This document shows, one piece after another, positions 33,428 to 43,544 of a stretch of DNA of 64,000 nucleotides; the stretch's first letter is position 1, and every line of letters begins with the position of its first letter. The position numbers were made by a program, and so were the translations under genes. Location: assembly GCA_016490735.1 (NCBI GenBank), contig JAEMWC010000050.1:1287001-1351000 (forward strand), in the 5' to 3' direction. This DNA is from Pachyseris speciosa (lineage: Eukaryota; Cnidaria; Anthozoa; Scleractinia; Pachyseridae). A model generated the notes under the pieces. That model was not told where the DNA came from. It did no database searches and saw only the letters and a list, made by a program, of their open reading frames with translations.

Positions 33428-33960
33428 TAACCAGGCTTGGCAGGAGGAAGCTCAGTATTCGGTGGGACAACCATCAACTCTTCCCAAACAAAGCTGCCTT
33501 TTGGTCCATCGCGCTCTCCCCCCTCGGGTCGGACATCCAATACATCACCGGCTGGTTCGGTTTCACTATGATCCTGTCAACCTCGAACACTTTCAAAGAT
33601 CAAACAGGGTCTGTGGCTCGTTGTGTGCCTCCCTCCAACTCACCAGGTTGAAACAAATAACGCACTTCCACAACAGGGGGGAGCCTTTTTTCGGCCGCAC
33701 CAACAAGTCTCAAGAAAGGAGTTGCAGGCTGTGCAAAAACAGATTGTTCTCGGATCGCATCTGCGGGTTCAATCCTGTCAGCCGGGTGGTTTGGTTGTTG
33801 AGAGCAGCCACAGCCATGGGAAGCCTTGCCACCCACACAACAGATCGCACACCTTCTGGTAGCCGCATTTCGAGTGCGTACTGGTGCCCGAACAGCCGCT
33901 CGGCAAGTGTGCGGTTGAAGCGTTCCACAAGGAAAGAAAATTCTCGCAAACCTGTTTCCT
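33427..33960 (-). pseudogene. Polinton integrase, C-terminal fragment (copy 1)
   Basis: On the minus strand the readable part begins at about 33950 with REFSFLVERFNRTLAERLFG. This includes the catalytic Glu of a retroviral-type (rve) integrase, and MRLPEGVRSVVWVARLP follows. A frame change leads to ADAIREQSVFAQPATPF and EVRYLFQPGELEGGTQRA. It ends at TAG 33425-33427, next to a run of about 14 C. Compared with copy 2 (61387-62381), the N-terminal half with the two catalytic Asp residues is missing, apparently deleted up to the end of the neighbouring gene at 34034. It could not catalyse integration. Confidence 0.8.
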
Positions 33961-34033
33961 GCCGTCAAAAAAATCCACCCAGCAACGCGACGGCGGGTGG
34001 AAGAAATGGTCAATGAATAGTGAGGAAACTTGA

Positions 34034-34462
34034 TTACTGCTCCGCGACGAAACGTTTGGCGTATTTCGCCAGGATTTTTTCAGGGACCTCCATGCAGTGG
34101 TCGCTGACGAAGTCGTCAACCATTTTCAGCCTGTCGCGAAAGGTTTTTTCATCAAAAACCTCCCCCCTGAGATAGAAGCGAATCTCGTCGAGAATTTTTT
34201 TGTACTCTACCCGGGCGAAGTTGGCCCTCTCATCTTTCTTATTGTATTTTTTGAAGCTCGAGTATCCCTTTACCCCGAGGCCAAAGGCCGTCAAAACCCC
34301 AATCACATATGGGTTCAAGGTGAGCCCTCCCGCCTCGGCAGAAGCGATTATTATTTTGCCCGCCCACAGATTGGCCCACAGACTTCTTCCTCGATAGAAC
34401 TTGAAAAGTTCGTTGCACCCCCAGTGTTTTTTGTGGTAAAAGGCGTCAAGTTTTTTCAACAT
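34034..34462 (-). CDS. Polinton membrane protein of unknown role
   Basis: A 142-residue ORF that is intact from ATG 34462; the frame is open upstream as far as about 34515, so the start is uncertain. It begins MLKKLDAFYHKKHWG. A central hydrophobic stretch (about residues 38-65, including NPYVIGVLTAFGLGVKGYSS) could span a membrane. The C-terminal half is charged and helical (EYKKILDEIRFYLRG, RDRLKMVDDFVSDH). Cnidarian Polintons commonly carry a gene of this layout next to the integrase, with a glycine-rich hydrophobic segment followed by a charged helix. Its role is unknown to me. Together with the fibre and ATPase it forms the minus-strand block. Confidence 0.55.
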   Translation of the reverse strand: MLKKLDAFYHKKHWGCNELFKFYRGRSLWANLWAGKIIIASAEAGGLTLNPYVIGVLTAFGLGVKGYSSFKKYNKKDERANFARVEYKKILDEIRFYLRGEVFDEKTFRDRLKMVDDFVSDHCMEVPEKILAKYAKRFVAEQ

Positions 34463-34581
34463 CTCGTCGCTGTCCCTTTCAAGGGAGGGGTCGATATGGC
34501 TGAAGTCGAATAGACAAATCTTCTAAGCTGGTCTTCTGTGCAAAACACGGTTGATCATTGTGTATTTACCAGTTGAAATTT

Positions 34582-36805
34582 TTACGCCCCACGAGGAATG
34601 AACTCACCATAGATTGTAATTGTGACCCCAGCTGGTATTGTTATTGACCACTGGACGTCATATCGCGTGTCAAGCTGGTATTGGGAGAAATCAATTGTTG
34701 TTTTTAACCATTGGCCAACTCTTCCATTTCCAAAAATTTCACTCACTGTTTCCAGGCCTTTGATTCTCAATGTGAACCTTCTTTTATCGCGGGACACATC
34801 TTTTCTCAAAAAAAAAAAAAAACCTTTATTGGAAGAGTTTGAAAACTTCCACTGTTGACATGAATTTCAAAATTTACAAAAGTTAAGAAAAATTGACCAT
34901 GAGGAAACCAAAATGAGGGGAAAATATTTACAGCATTTTGATATGAAACTTCACCTTTTGGACCTGTTATTGGATCACTTTTCAAGCGATAAATCATTTC
35001 GGGGAACAACAAAGGGCGGGCTAATTTTATTGCGCTATGTTGATAAGTGAGAAGAGGAACGTTTTTATTGTAAACACCTTGGCCATTCAAATCCAAATTT
35101 CCAAACAACTTCGGTTTATGAATCACATGCCCATTCATGTTCAAACTATTTTGCATTGCCAACCCATGTGCGCTCGTGCTGAACAAAGGGCGGTAATTGT
35201 TGTAAACGCATTTGTCATTTAAATTTAAATTTCAACCCAATTTTGGTTTATGAATCAAATAACTGTTCATGTTCAAGTCATTCATCATTGTCATCTGCCC
35301 GTTTGTCCCACCAAACAATGCCGCATTTTCATCGATCACATATTTGCCATTCAAATTCAAGTCGGTCCCCAACTTGGGTTTCAACAGAAGATGGCCGTTC
35401 ATATCTAAGTCGGTTTTGCATTTCCATTTTCCCGTCGTTCACACCCCAAACCATGCCGAAAACACTCGAGTTCACAGTGGAAACATATCCCGAAACACCA
35501 TAAACAACGAGGGGGCTTGTAGTTGATCCAGAAGTTGAGCCATGCAGATCCAGGAAAATGTAGTTGGGAGCGGTGTCGCTCCACCGGTAGAACTGAATGA
35601 GGGTTTTGGCGTATGGCGGGTTGGCGCGGTTGAAGGTTCGCGTGGTTTGGTGCGTGACGGAAATGACGGTGGCGCTCGCCCTCACGGACACGTTTGTCAT
35701 TTCCGGTGGAAAGTACTCAACCACGAACGTGTAATACCCTTTCGGTGGCGGAAAGAGATTGAAACCGATCCGCGAGCGATAATGATTGCTGTCCGCGTCC
35801 TTGATGAGAGTGAACTCATAGGCGTCTCTGTTGATTTGGTGCGGAGAGGCAGTGAAGTCGACAATCGTTGTTTTCGGACGAGGAATCGTCGTTATCGTCC
35901 ATGAGGAAGGCGAATTGATTTTTTTTCCCGCCAGACTGAGAAAGGTGCGAATGATCCACGTACCTTTTCGTCGCCGCGTCCGTTTCGTTGACCGGCTTTC
36001 CGAGAGCGGCGATTTTGTGGGTCCCCATGTCGAGAAGCCTGTCCTGGCTTGACTGTCGTCCTTTTTCAGGAAGCTGTTCAAGGAATTGTCCACATAATTT
36101 TTTGACGCCGTGTCAGCGTTGGTGGTCGGTTCTTGCACATGGGCGATCTTTTGGAAACCCATGTCCAGGGCTCCATACATCAGCTTTGTGCCGTCTCGTC
36201 GGAGAAAATACTCATCCACATGCTCTTTGTTCGCTGCGTCTGCTGTGGCGAAGGGGATGGGGGGGGGGGGGGGGCAAGATTCACAATCGCGTTGTTGTTC
36301 ATGTTCAAATCTTTTTGTGCAGTTGCAATTTGGTTTGCAGACCCTCGTCCACATATTTTTTGTTGACGGCGTTGTCAGCAGGCGTATTGGAATCGGCGGC
36401 TTTCAGATCTTGAATGGCATACCCATTCATATTCAAATCGTCCCACGCGTGGTTCGTTCCGTCGCGTTTCAAAAACAGGTCGACTTGCGAGTCAACATAG
36501 CTTGTGTCTGTGGCGTCGAGAATGCCTGCGGGGTAACCCATGTTGGTGATGAGATTCTTCCCCATGTTCATGTTTCCCGTCATCGGAGCGCTTCCATCAA
36601 GTTGGGCAAAAGTGGCTGTGACATAACTTTCGCTGACAGCATCGAGCGGGCCGGCTGGCGGGCCCAGATTTTCAATCGGGTGTCCTCCCGCGTCAAGGGG
36701 GCCTGTCATTGGGGTGCTCCCGTCCATTCTCAGAAAATCCCTTGTCGGCGCCGCCGTCCCTCCGTGTCTTCTGAAAGTCTTGCGCCGTTTGGCAAACCAC
36801 CCCAT
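34582..36805 (-). pseudogene. Fibre-like protein with phage-tail-fibre-type repeats, broken
   Basis: The gene starts at ATG 36805, which overlaps the ATPase stop (TAATG), and ends at the stop at 34582. From residue about 20 a repeat of some 40 residues recurs about five times, with variants such as GNMNMGKNLITNMGYPAGIL, DDLNMNGYAIQDL and MGFQKIAHVQEPTTNADT. The repeats end in KKYVDEGL-, KNYVDNSL- or KRYVDHSH-type sequences. This is the pattern of trimeric phage tail fibres. A beta-rich region follows (KGYYTFVVEYFPPEMTNVS). Then come LNMNG/KPKL repeats (about 35400-35040) and an aromatic C-terminal part. Breaks: a G-run frameshift at about 36257-36275, a shift near 36030 reversed near 35870, another near 35420, an in-frame stop near 35235, and an A-run shift at about 34809-34822. 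It is presumably an attachment spike; the role is inferred. Confidence 0.65.
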
Positions 36806-37439
36806 TACATTGTTTCGCCGAAATTTTTCTTCATCAGCTTTTGCGTTTTGTCGAAGGAAAAGAAGGAAAACTTCTTGTCGGTGGCGCGGTCCAGCAGGTC
36901 AGGGGGCACTCTCAGCTTGCCGGCGATTCGTTTATTTTCCCTCGGGAGGAAACTGAACAGGCAGAAATGGCTGCAGTTGTCCCGGATGTTTTTGGGAACC
37001 TTGTAATAGGTCCGGGTGAGGTAAATGACGCTGCAGTTCCTGTGCCGGCCGTTGATGAAATAGTTTATGATGTCGTTTTGGTTCTTTTCGCAGATGAAGT
37101 CGTCGAACACGACAATTTTTGGTTGTCGGGCGGGAGTTCTTCCAGCGGGATAATTTCGTCGCATGGGGCCTCGATGACCTCATACCCCACCTTCGGGTCG
37201 ATGTTTTCGGCCAAGTCGCGCAAGAGCGCTTGATACTTGTGTTGGTCGAGGTTTTTCGAAAAGAGAAAGACTTTGTCGAACTCCAACAACTCGTAGAGCA
37301 TGTGCAGCAGGATTTTTGTCTTGCCTGAATTTCTCGGCCCGCAGAGCAGCATTCTGAAAACGTCGGCGCGCATGGCCGGGTGTCACTGCCGGAAACCGTT
37401 CGTCGCGGTGACGTCGAGATCATAATTTGGAATTTTCAT
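36805..37439 (-). pseudogene. Polinton genome-packaging ATPase (FtsK/HerA, A32-like)
   Basis: This is the motor that would pump DNA into capsids. It is about 211 codons from ATG 37439 to TAA 36805-36807. A Walker A loop GPRNSGKT lies at about residue 30 and a Walker B strand KIVVFDDF near 37110. TRTYYKVPKNIRDN follows, resembling the sensor region of these ATPases. Length fits Polinton ATPases. An in-frame TGA lies near residue 19 (about 37383), and a frame change occurs near 37125, between PLEELPPDNQ and ARQPKIVVF. Its stop overlaps the fibre start. Upstream it faces the capsid block across a short shared promoter region. Confidence 0.85.
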
Positions 37440-37478
37440 TTTTTCCTCTTTATAATTATACAGGCGGGAAAAGCGCCA
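37440..37478. promoter_or_regulatory. Divergent promoter with palindromic TATA box
   Basis: Only 39 bp separate the starts of the ATPase (minus, ATG 37439) and the proline-rich gene (plus, ATG about 37478). In the middle, 37451-37460 reads TATAATTATA, identical on both strands, so it could serve both directions. This is the one point of the element where two gene blocks diverge. Confidence 0.5.
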
Positions 37479-37952
37479 TGTCGTTGAAAAAAATGGAAGC
37501 AACAGGCGGAGGCTGAAGCTGAAGTTGAGAAACAGGAGCAAGAGATCCGACGGAAACACAAAACAAACCGAATCGCGAAAGAGGTTGGCCAGGTCGAGGC
37601 TGAAAAGCTTCTAAAACAAGAAGGACCGAGGTTCGTAGGCGCCCTCGGTAGAGGCGTCGCCACCGGCTGCCGGAACCGACTACGCAATAGATGAGTTCCA
37701 CCGAATCAACCCCTTCGATTGGGACGATTTCAGGCCGGGGGGGTGAAACACCTCCTCCGACGCCGCCGCCAACCCCAAAGAGGAGGTTCCACAAGTGGAG
37801 GATGAGTTTTTTCTGCCCCCGCCGCCGCCGCCGCCGCCACCACCAATGAAAGAGGCCGGCGATGTCGAAGCATCTCTTCCGCCACCCCCGCGCCAAACGT
37901 GGGACAAACTTGCGGTGCCCAGCTTGCTCGAGGGGATGAGTGAATCCATTTA
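37478..37952 (+). pseudogene. Proline-rich, coiled-coil small protein, broken
   Basis: Starts at ATGTCGTTG. A seven-A run a few bases later shifts the frame. The coding-like frame after it is Glu/Gln/Ala-rich (AEAEAEVEKQEQEIRRKHK), then GPRFVGALGRGVATG. It is closed by TGA near 37690, and another readable stretch ends with NPFDWDDF. Near the end comes DEFFL followed by ten prolines, then a second proline cluster and PSLLEGMSESI before TAA 37950-37952. I do not recognise the family. A basic coiled coil followed by poly-proline suggests a scaffold or a partner for host proteins, which is speculation. Long minus-strand ORFs here are shadows. Confidence 0.4.
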
Positions 37953-38007
37953 ATTGCAGACAGTAAATCAGCTCTTTTCGAAGTACGGAGACGACCCCAA
38001 CTAGAGA

Positions 38008-38477
38008 GTGAAAAAGAAAACCTCTCCATTCCACGGTTATTCAGTGGCCGATCTTCTAAGAGTCCAAGAAGAGATTTATGACCGCCGAAGTGGAGGAAGG
38101 CGGCGAGAGGGTGTTTCCCCCCTGCAGCTGCAAGAGGAGAAAAAGGGTTTGAAACGAACCCCACCAAAAGAAACAAGACCCGGCCCACCTCAGATTGGGA
38201 ACATGCCGTTTTGTCGCGCCGGCCCGCGATGGAAATCGAGGATGACGACGACGCATGGCCTGAATGGGACGGCTGGGAAATGGAGGGCAGCGGCTTTGGG
38301 AAAACCGCTGACGACATGATCCACCGACTGTACGTGGGCCTCGGTTCGATGCAAGCGGGCAACTCTTCAACGAAGCTCCGCAAAGATGTTTCTGCTCTGG
38401 TCCAAAAGCTCGTACAACTTGGTCTCATCAACGAATTTCAGGGCCGCAAAATTTTCAACGATTACATACGGAGGTAA
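38008..38477 (+). pseudogene. Acidic small protein upstream of the penton gene, frameshifted
   Basis: The N-terminal frame (38008 on) reads FHGYSVADLLRVQEEIYDRR. A frame change at about 38100-38190 leads to an acidic, Trp-rich stretch (MEIEDDDDAWPEWDGW) and a helical C-terminus (STKLRKDVSALVQKLVQLG, NEFQGRKIFNDYIRR). The stop TAA 38475-38477 lies one base before the next ATG, so the genes are tightly coupled. No known domain recognised. Its place before the penton gene suggests a capsid-assembly role. Confidence 0.45.
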
Positions 38478-38478
38478 A

Positions 38479-39249
38479 ATGCTCCACCTGCTGCTCGACT
38501 CGAGCCTCGCGAAGCTGCAAAGAAACAGCGCCAACCACAAGTCACACGACTTCCAGATCTTTTTCAACCCACCCATCATACTCGACCCCCAGCGAGACTA
38601 CGGAGCGGCGCTCGACAGTCTCATCACCATGAGCTACGCCTGGTACAACGTTGCGGCTGAATACAACAATAACACACTGAAATTGGGGAAGACGGGGGAA
38701 GCTTGGAAAACCCTGACCCTCCCGGATGAGATGAACGATTACACAGACCTCAACCGGGAATTGCAGACGCGCACCGGGTTCGTCGACCCCTCCGCCGCGG
38801 GCAAGAAGCACATCTTCAGCCTGTTCTTTGATTACCCCACCACCAGGGTTGTGATCCAGATGGCAACGGGGTACGAGCTCGACCTCACGACGGTGGATTT
38901 TGGGAAACTGCTGGGCTTCGACAAGAAGGTTCTGAAAGACGCCACGGCCTTCACCAGGGACAGAATCCCTGACATCACGCGGAGCGTCGACTGGGTTTTT
39001 CTGCACTTCCACCTGATCACGCGGCGGGCGAACGATGCGCCGAGTGATTTGCTTTTCTCCTTTTCCACGGCCAACCTCGAGGTCAGCTACCCTTTCACAA
39101 AAGAGCCCCTCCGCCCCAAGTACCACCCGGTCAACAAATCTCTAATCGACGCGATCAGGATTCGTGTAACCGACGGGCGGAACAATGTCCTCGATCTCAA
39201 CGACGCGGACGTGGCTTTGGATCTCATGATTTGCGAAGCCACACCGTGA
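38479..39249 (+). CDS. Penton-like minor capsid protein (Polinton)
   Basis: The 256-residue ORF is intact. ATG 38479 follows the previous stop by one base. The pattern is that of the single jelly-roll minor capsid protein of Polintons: an early strand with ALDSLITMSYAWYNV, TLTLPDEMNDYTDLNRELQ at residues about 75-95, DLTTVDFGKLLGF at about 135-147 (the LGF signature), DWVFLHFHLI at about 173-182, and a final IRIRVTDGRNNVLDLNDADV. Such proteins fill the fivefold vertices. It is one of few large genes of this element without a stop or frameshift. The assignment is by pattern, not by database match. Confidence 0.75.
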   Translation: MLHLLLDSSLAKLQRNSANHKSHDFQIFFNPPIILDPQRDYGAALDSLITMSYAWYNVAAEYNNNTLKLGKTGEAWKTLTLPDEMNDYTDLNRELQTRTGFVDPSAAGKKHIFSLFFDYPTTRVVIQMATGYELDLTTVDFGKLLGFDKKVLKDATAFTRDRIPDITRSVDWVFLHFHLITRRANDAPSDLLFSFSTANLEVSYPFTKEPLRPKYHPVNKSLIDAIRIRVTDGRNNVLDLNDADVALDLMICEATP

Positions 39250-39280
39250 AATTTTCACCACAGTATATCGTCACACAAAC

Positions 39281-39547
39281 ATGAACCGACCGAGTGAGTG
39301 GATGAGATTTTGGGATGCGCGCGTCGGCCGATACCGCGTCAAACACAAAGGAACGAGTATGGTCCGCGACACGCTCATGGCCAATGGCAAACAACTCAGA
39401 AAGGTCGCCGCGCCTGCCCCGAAAAAGGTCGCAGCGCAAGCAGTCGCAAAGGCAACTGGAAAGGGGGCTCAGGTGGTGACCGAGAAGGGTGGCAAAAAGA
39501 TCCGCCAGCTGCTTCAGAAAAGAAAGGCGGCTGCTCCGCGAGGGTAG
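39281..39547 (+). CDS. Small basic core-like protein
   Basis: An 88-residue intact ORF between the penton and the major capsid genes. It is strongly basic and Ala/Lys-rich in its second half (APAPKKVAAQAVAKATGKG, GKKIRQLLQKRKAA). The N-terminus is MNRPSEWMRFWDARVG. Composition and position suggest a DNA-condensing virion core protein, comparable in kind to adenovirus core proteins; homology is not shown. Confidence 0.55.
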   Translation: MNRPSEWMRFWDARVGRYRVKHKGTSMVRDTLMANGKQLRKVAAPAPKKVAAQAVAKATGKGAQVVTEKGGKKIRQLLQKRKAAAPRG

Positions 39548-39673
39548 ACTCCTGCCTCGAGGCAGGGAGTCTCAGACTCAATATTGAAACTCACTCAAAC
39601 TTTGGCCAACCAACTGTAATCTTTCCTTGGGGTAGGAATTTTGAAGAAAAAAATTTTTGGTTTGTATACAGCG

Positions 39674-40910
39674 ATGTTTAGAGTGCCCCGCTTGCTTGAG
39701 AAGGTAGACTACCTCCAATTCCAACTGAACACCCCGCTCACACTGCATGGAAACGGGCAAACTCAAACCAAAGGTGGGTTGGTCATTGATGTAAAAGACC
39801 GAGACGTCATTCTTGACTGAAACAACGCCTATTTCCGGGTGGAGTACGAGCTTCAGGCGAAGGCCGACGGAGCTTTGGTGGCGGCCGACACGGCGTCGGC
39901 GCCAGTCAACGGCTCCTTCTCTCTCATAAAGGACTTGAAGGTGAAATACGCGGGAAAACCCCTGTACGAGGCCAACGACGTTCACAATGTCATTTTTATG
40001 GAAGACCTGCTGAAGTTTATCGACAACTACGCGCGAAGTGTGGCGAAAGATGAGTTTTGGTATCTCGACAATGACAACACGATTGTGACGGGGGGCGGCG
40101 CAACCAATTTCGGAATCAGAGCGTTCGCGCTTCTTTCGCAAGGATACCCGCAAAAGACGGTCAAAACGATAATCCCTCTCAACAGCTATTCGTTCTTCGA
40201 GGAGTTGGCCGACAAACTCCTCCCCCCAATGCAGCTGCAGTTTGAAATACAGCTGCAGAACGACGCTGAGATGCTTTTCGGGGGCGCCGCCGCCACCAAC
40301 CACCGGATTGTCGTCAAGCTGTTCGAGCTGTGGCTCCCGAAGTTGACGTTTGCGCCTGACAGCCAAAAAATTGTGAATGAAAACTTTCTGAAACCCACCC
40401 AGTGGGTTCCGACCGACGGGACGCCGGGGGACAATGGTTGATAAGCCCAGGGGTCAGAAACGCAAAGCATGAGTTCGTTTTCATACAAAAGGTGGCGAGG
40501 GTGGGAGTCGCCACGACCACTCCCTATGTCTTCCACACCTTCGATCTCAATGGCGGGAAAACTTGCAACTTGCCGCCTTCAGTACGGGTCGACCTTTCAT
40601 CCTGAGCTGGAGTAGGATGGGAAAGACTCGTATCTCGGCTATCCGCCGAGACCTGATTGACTTCAGCTACAGGAGAAACGATGTCAACACAGGAACCCAG
40701 CTTAATGTGGCCAACTACTCAACGCTTTACCCCATCGTCTATTTCGACCTCCGACCGACGAAGGAGAGCATGACTGAGGATGAGAAGAAGTTGGTTTTGC
40801 ACTACCGCTTGAACCAAGCCGCCACGGCCGATTACCGCTGCTATGCCGCCGTCCTGCATGAGGAAGAGGTCATTGTGAACCAGGTTGGAAATGAGTTGGT
40901 TGTTGTTTGA
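39674..40910 (+). pseudogene. Major capsid protein-like (double jelly-roll) gene, broken
   Basis: Starts at ATG 39674 (MFRVPRLLEKVDYLQFQLNT). Codon 49 (39818-39820) is TGA. The frame then stays open to TGA 40439-40441 and includes NNAYFRVEYELQ, NGSFSLIKDLKVKYAGKPLY, NYARSVAKDEFWYLD, IIPLNSYSFFEELADKLLPP and MQLQFEIQLQND. Two more frame changes (about 40440-40460 and 40560) lead to FVFIQKVARVGV and finally YPIVYFDLRPTKESMTEDEK before TGA at 40910. The order of beta strands and the SVAK...WYLD, PLNxYSFFEEL segments fit the capsid proteins I associate with cnidarian Polinton-type elements. It would form the hexon-like shell units. It is not translatable as assembled. Confidence 0.7.
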
Positions 40911-40945
40911 GCGCGGCGCAGGAAATTTTTCTCATCTGATATAAG

Positions 40946-41167
40946 ATGCCGACTGTGTATCACCCATTCAAGCTCGCTCTGTCCGCTAGTCAAAAAGGCA
41001 GCCTCGCGAAGGCGGCGGAAGACAGGGCGGCTGTGACTCTTTGTGTCAAGCCGGGACAAATCGGCAAGGGCGACGACCTTTTGTTGACCGCCACGCAAAT
41101 CAACCATCTCAAAAAGGCCGCCAGCGCTGACCGTGGCGCGGATGTGGCATTGACAAAACGCAGATGA
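40946..41167 (+). CDS. Small basic Polinton protein
   Basis: A 73-residue intact ORF. FKLALSASQKGSLAKAAED is followed by a beta-like stretch (AVTLCVKPGQIGKGDD) and LLLTATQINHLKKAAS. These are two copies of a pattern 'L-S/T-x-x-Q-x-x-x-L-x-K-A' separated by a lysine-glycine turn. The last codon overlaps the next start (ATGA at 41164-41167). A DNA- or capsid-binding structural role is inferred only from context. Confidence 0.55.
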   Translation: MPTVYHPFKLALSASQKGSLAKAAEDRAAVTLCVKPGQIGKGDDLLLTATQINHLKKAASADRGADVALTKRR

Positions 41168-41850
41168 CCAAGATCGCTCCGCGCGGCGGCAACCTCTTTT
41201 CCGCGGCACTCAATCTGGCTCGAGCCGCAGCCCCCGCCATTGGAAAAGCTTTGGGGATGGCCGGTCTCAGCTTCGGCGCGGAAAAGGTTTTGAAAAAAAA
41301 TTTCGGAAAAGGCTTCGGCTCCCAGGAGGTTCAGTTGCACAAACTTGTGCAGGTGCTGTCTCCCACCCAAAAACAGGCTCTTGAAAAGTATCCTGTCGGA
41401 AAGGGTTTGGTCCGTAGCGGTGGGTTCCTCGGAATGCTCGCTCCCATTGGTGTTCCTCTTGCCATAAGCCTCGTCCAAAAACTGTTGGGGAAGGGGATGC
41501 GCACACAGCCCTTGCGGTCAAGGCGAAAAAATTGTGGGACGTCGTTTCCAACCCCAAACGTTTCAAGAGCCCTGAAGTTTCTGAAAAGAAGGGCCGGGCA
41601 ATGGTGGCCGAATACAAACGCCTATAGGCGGACTACAAACGTCAGGGTGGGACCCGCAGCTACGGTAAGAGTTATGGAAGAGGTCTTGGGAGTCTTTTCG
41701 ATCCGCGTTTCGTTTCACATGTGGAGTTGATACCCAATTTTGCAACCGACACAAAGTTTTTGAAAGCTTTCGGCAAAGCCATTCCCCAACAACACGGTTT
41801 CATGGATGTTTTCAAGAAAACCTTGGGCAACTACTTTGGAACGGGGGACA
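41164..41850 (+). pseudogene. pVI-like membrane-active capsid protein, frameshifted, then cut by a LINE
   Basis: Starts at ATG 41164 inside the stop of the previous gene. The first 115 or so residues are Ala/Gly-rich helices (MTKIAPRGGNLFSAALNLAR, GKALGMAGLSFGAEKVL) with a hydrophobic segment near residues 84-105 (GGFLGMLAPIGVPLAISLVQ). This layout is seen in membrane-lytic minor capsid proteins. A frame change near 41500 and a TAG at 41625-41627 break it. A third readable stretch (SYGRGLGSLFDPRF, GFMDVFKKTLGNYFGTG) runs up to the LINE junction at about 41850. This last part may be the start of the PLA2-like protein that resumes at 46322. Confidence 0.5.
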
Positions 41851-41861
41851 GATATGTAAGC

Positions 41862-43470
41862 ATGGCGGACGGACGGTCAGTTTGTAGTTCTGATGATGAT
41901 CATGATTCACTCCCTAAAACCGAGTCTTGTTTGCTAAACCCTGAGGTCTGTGAACTGGAATATCTTCATCATAATGGCGACAAGTTAATGTGGTCAAACG
42001 ACCTCGAATCGCTCAAGAATTTCGTGGCAGATGTTCTAAAACAGCAAGGGAAATGGCTGACGCCTGGTGGAAATACGAAGCAATTCAAAAGTTCCAACGG
42101 TAATTTAATTATTAACTGGTACAACAAGAAACAACGAACTCTGAACTTTCAGGTTCGTGATGGCCCTGCTTTAAAAGATGAGTTAGTGGAATTAGTACGA
42201 ATGAAGCCGGAAGTGCCAACGGATTTGCAAGACCACGAACCTTTGGTATCAACCGAACAAACAACGCAACCATCACTATCAGAGGAAGACAGCAGTATTC
42301 AGCGTAATAGTCGAATATTGATCGACGACGGGAGTCCGTCAAATTGCACTCAAGAGCGATCAAATCCACTAATTGTGACCGACATTGAGGGCTTAAAACT
42401 TGATTTATTGATACTTCAGAAACAAGATGAAGAAAATACAAAGCTTTTGTTCATTATAAATGCCAAAAATCAAGACGAAAATGCTTCTTGTACCGAACTC
42501 CTTGATTACAAGAAAAGGTGCGAAACGTTATTATCCCCTGTTTCCAAAAAAGACAATGCAATCAGAGAGTTGGAAGAAAAATGTTTGACCTTTGAGAGCC
42601 GCGTTTTGTCATTAGAACAAGAGAATGATTCCCTTAGGCTTGCATTAACCATCATTGTGCAAGAAAATAGTCAAGATGAAAGCAATCAACCAAGGTCAAG
42701 CGAATATTGGGTCCATGTGGATAAGTCGCGAGGCAACAGTGGAAATGCCAAACGTAGCCAGAAGCCAGTGAACACTAATATCACCGAAACCCGAAACAGT
42801 TTTGAGCCCTTCGAACAAGTGGAAGTGAGAAATGTGGTCAATCAAAAGGTAAAACAGTGGTGACGATGGCCAAGGTACATCTTCGTCTTCCTCGGAGGTT
42901 AGAACGGGGAAAACTATCGAGACCGTTTCAACCGAATTGTCAGACGATCACGACCGACTACAGCCCGACCGCCGGGAGAAGGTTATCATAGCAGGAGATT
43001 CTACACTTAATTATCTTCGAGGCCACAAAATGTCCAGAAACTCCCAAGTCAAGATAGCCACATTCCCGGGATGCACAACACGCGACATGAAGGATCACAT
43101 TAAGCCACTTTTACGCAGAAACCCGGACGAGATAATTATCCATGTTGGAACCAATAATTTAAGATCTACCAACTCCCCTCGTGAATGTGCTGAAGAATTG
43201 ATTGACCTAGCCGAATCAGTTAGTTCGGAATCTTCAGCCATGATTAGAATATCCAGTCTCATCAGTAGATCAGGCGATGAATCTTTGGCCGGTAAAGTTC
43301 CTGATGTGAATAAAGTTCTTAAGCAGTTTTGTAAGCAAAGGTCCTGGGGTTATATTGATCACTCAAACATTTCTGTGACTGACCACCTTAATCGGAGTGG
43401 TCTCCACTTAAACAAGGGTGGAACCTCGCGTCTCGCTCAGAATTTTATTAATCATTTACGTGTAGATTAG
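41862..43470 (+). pseudogene. LINE ORF1 with SGNH/GDSL esterase domain
   Basis: The first part (41862-42863) holds a conserved N-terminal region (LKNFVADVLKQQGKWLTPGG), an acidic linker and a coiled coil (ELEEKCLTFESRVLSLEQEN). A frame change near 42850 leads to the esterase: IIAGDSTLNYL (catalytic Ser block), IIIHVGTNNL (Asn block) and SGLHLNKGG (His block), ending at TAG 43470. CR1-clade ORF1 proteins carry such esterases and bind RNA. The frame of ORF1 continues leftwards into Polinton sequence to about 41721 by chance, making a falsely long ORF. Confidence 0.78.
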
Positions 43471-43544
43471 GACAGTGCCGTCTGGGAATCCGATCCAGCT
43501 GATGCCTGCAATTGTAACGACCGCGGTAAGTCCAACCATTCTAG

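Noticed and set aside
37436..38431. Long minus-strand ORFs (up to 233 codons) opposite the capsid block
   Set aside because: Arg/Ser/Pro-rich shadows of the GC-rich plus-strand genes; the plus-strand frames show protein-like patterns and tight spacing.
41721..41861. N-terminal extension of LINE ORF1
   Set aside because: This part is Polinton sequence that happens to be in frame with the LINE start codon.
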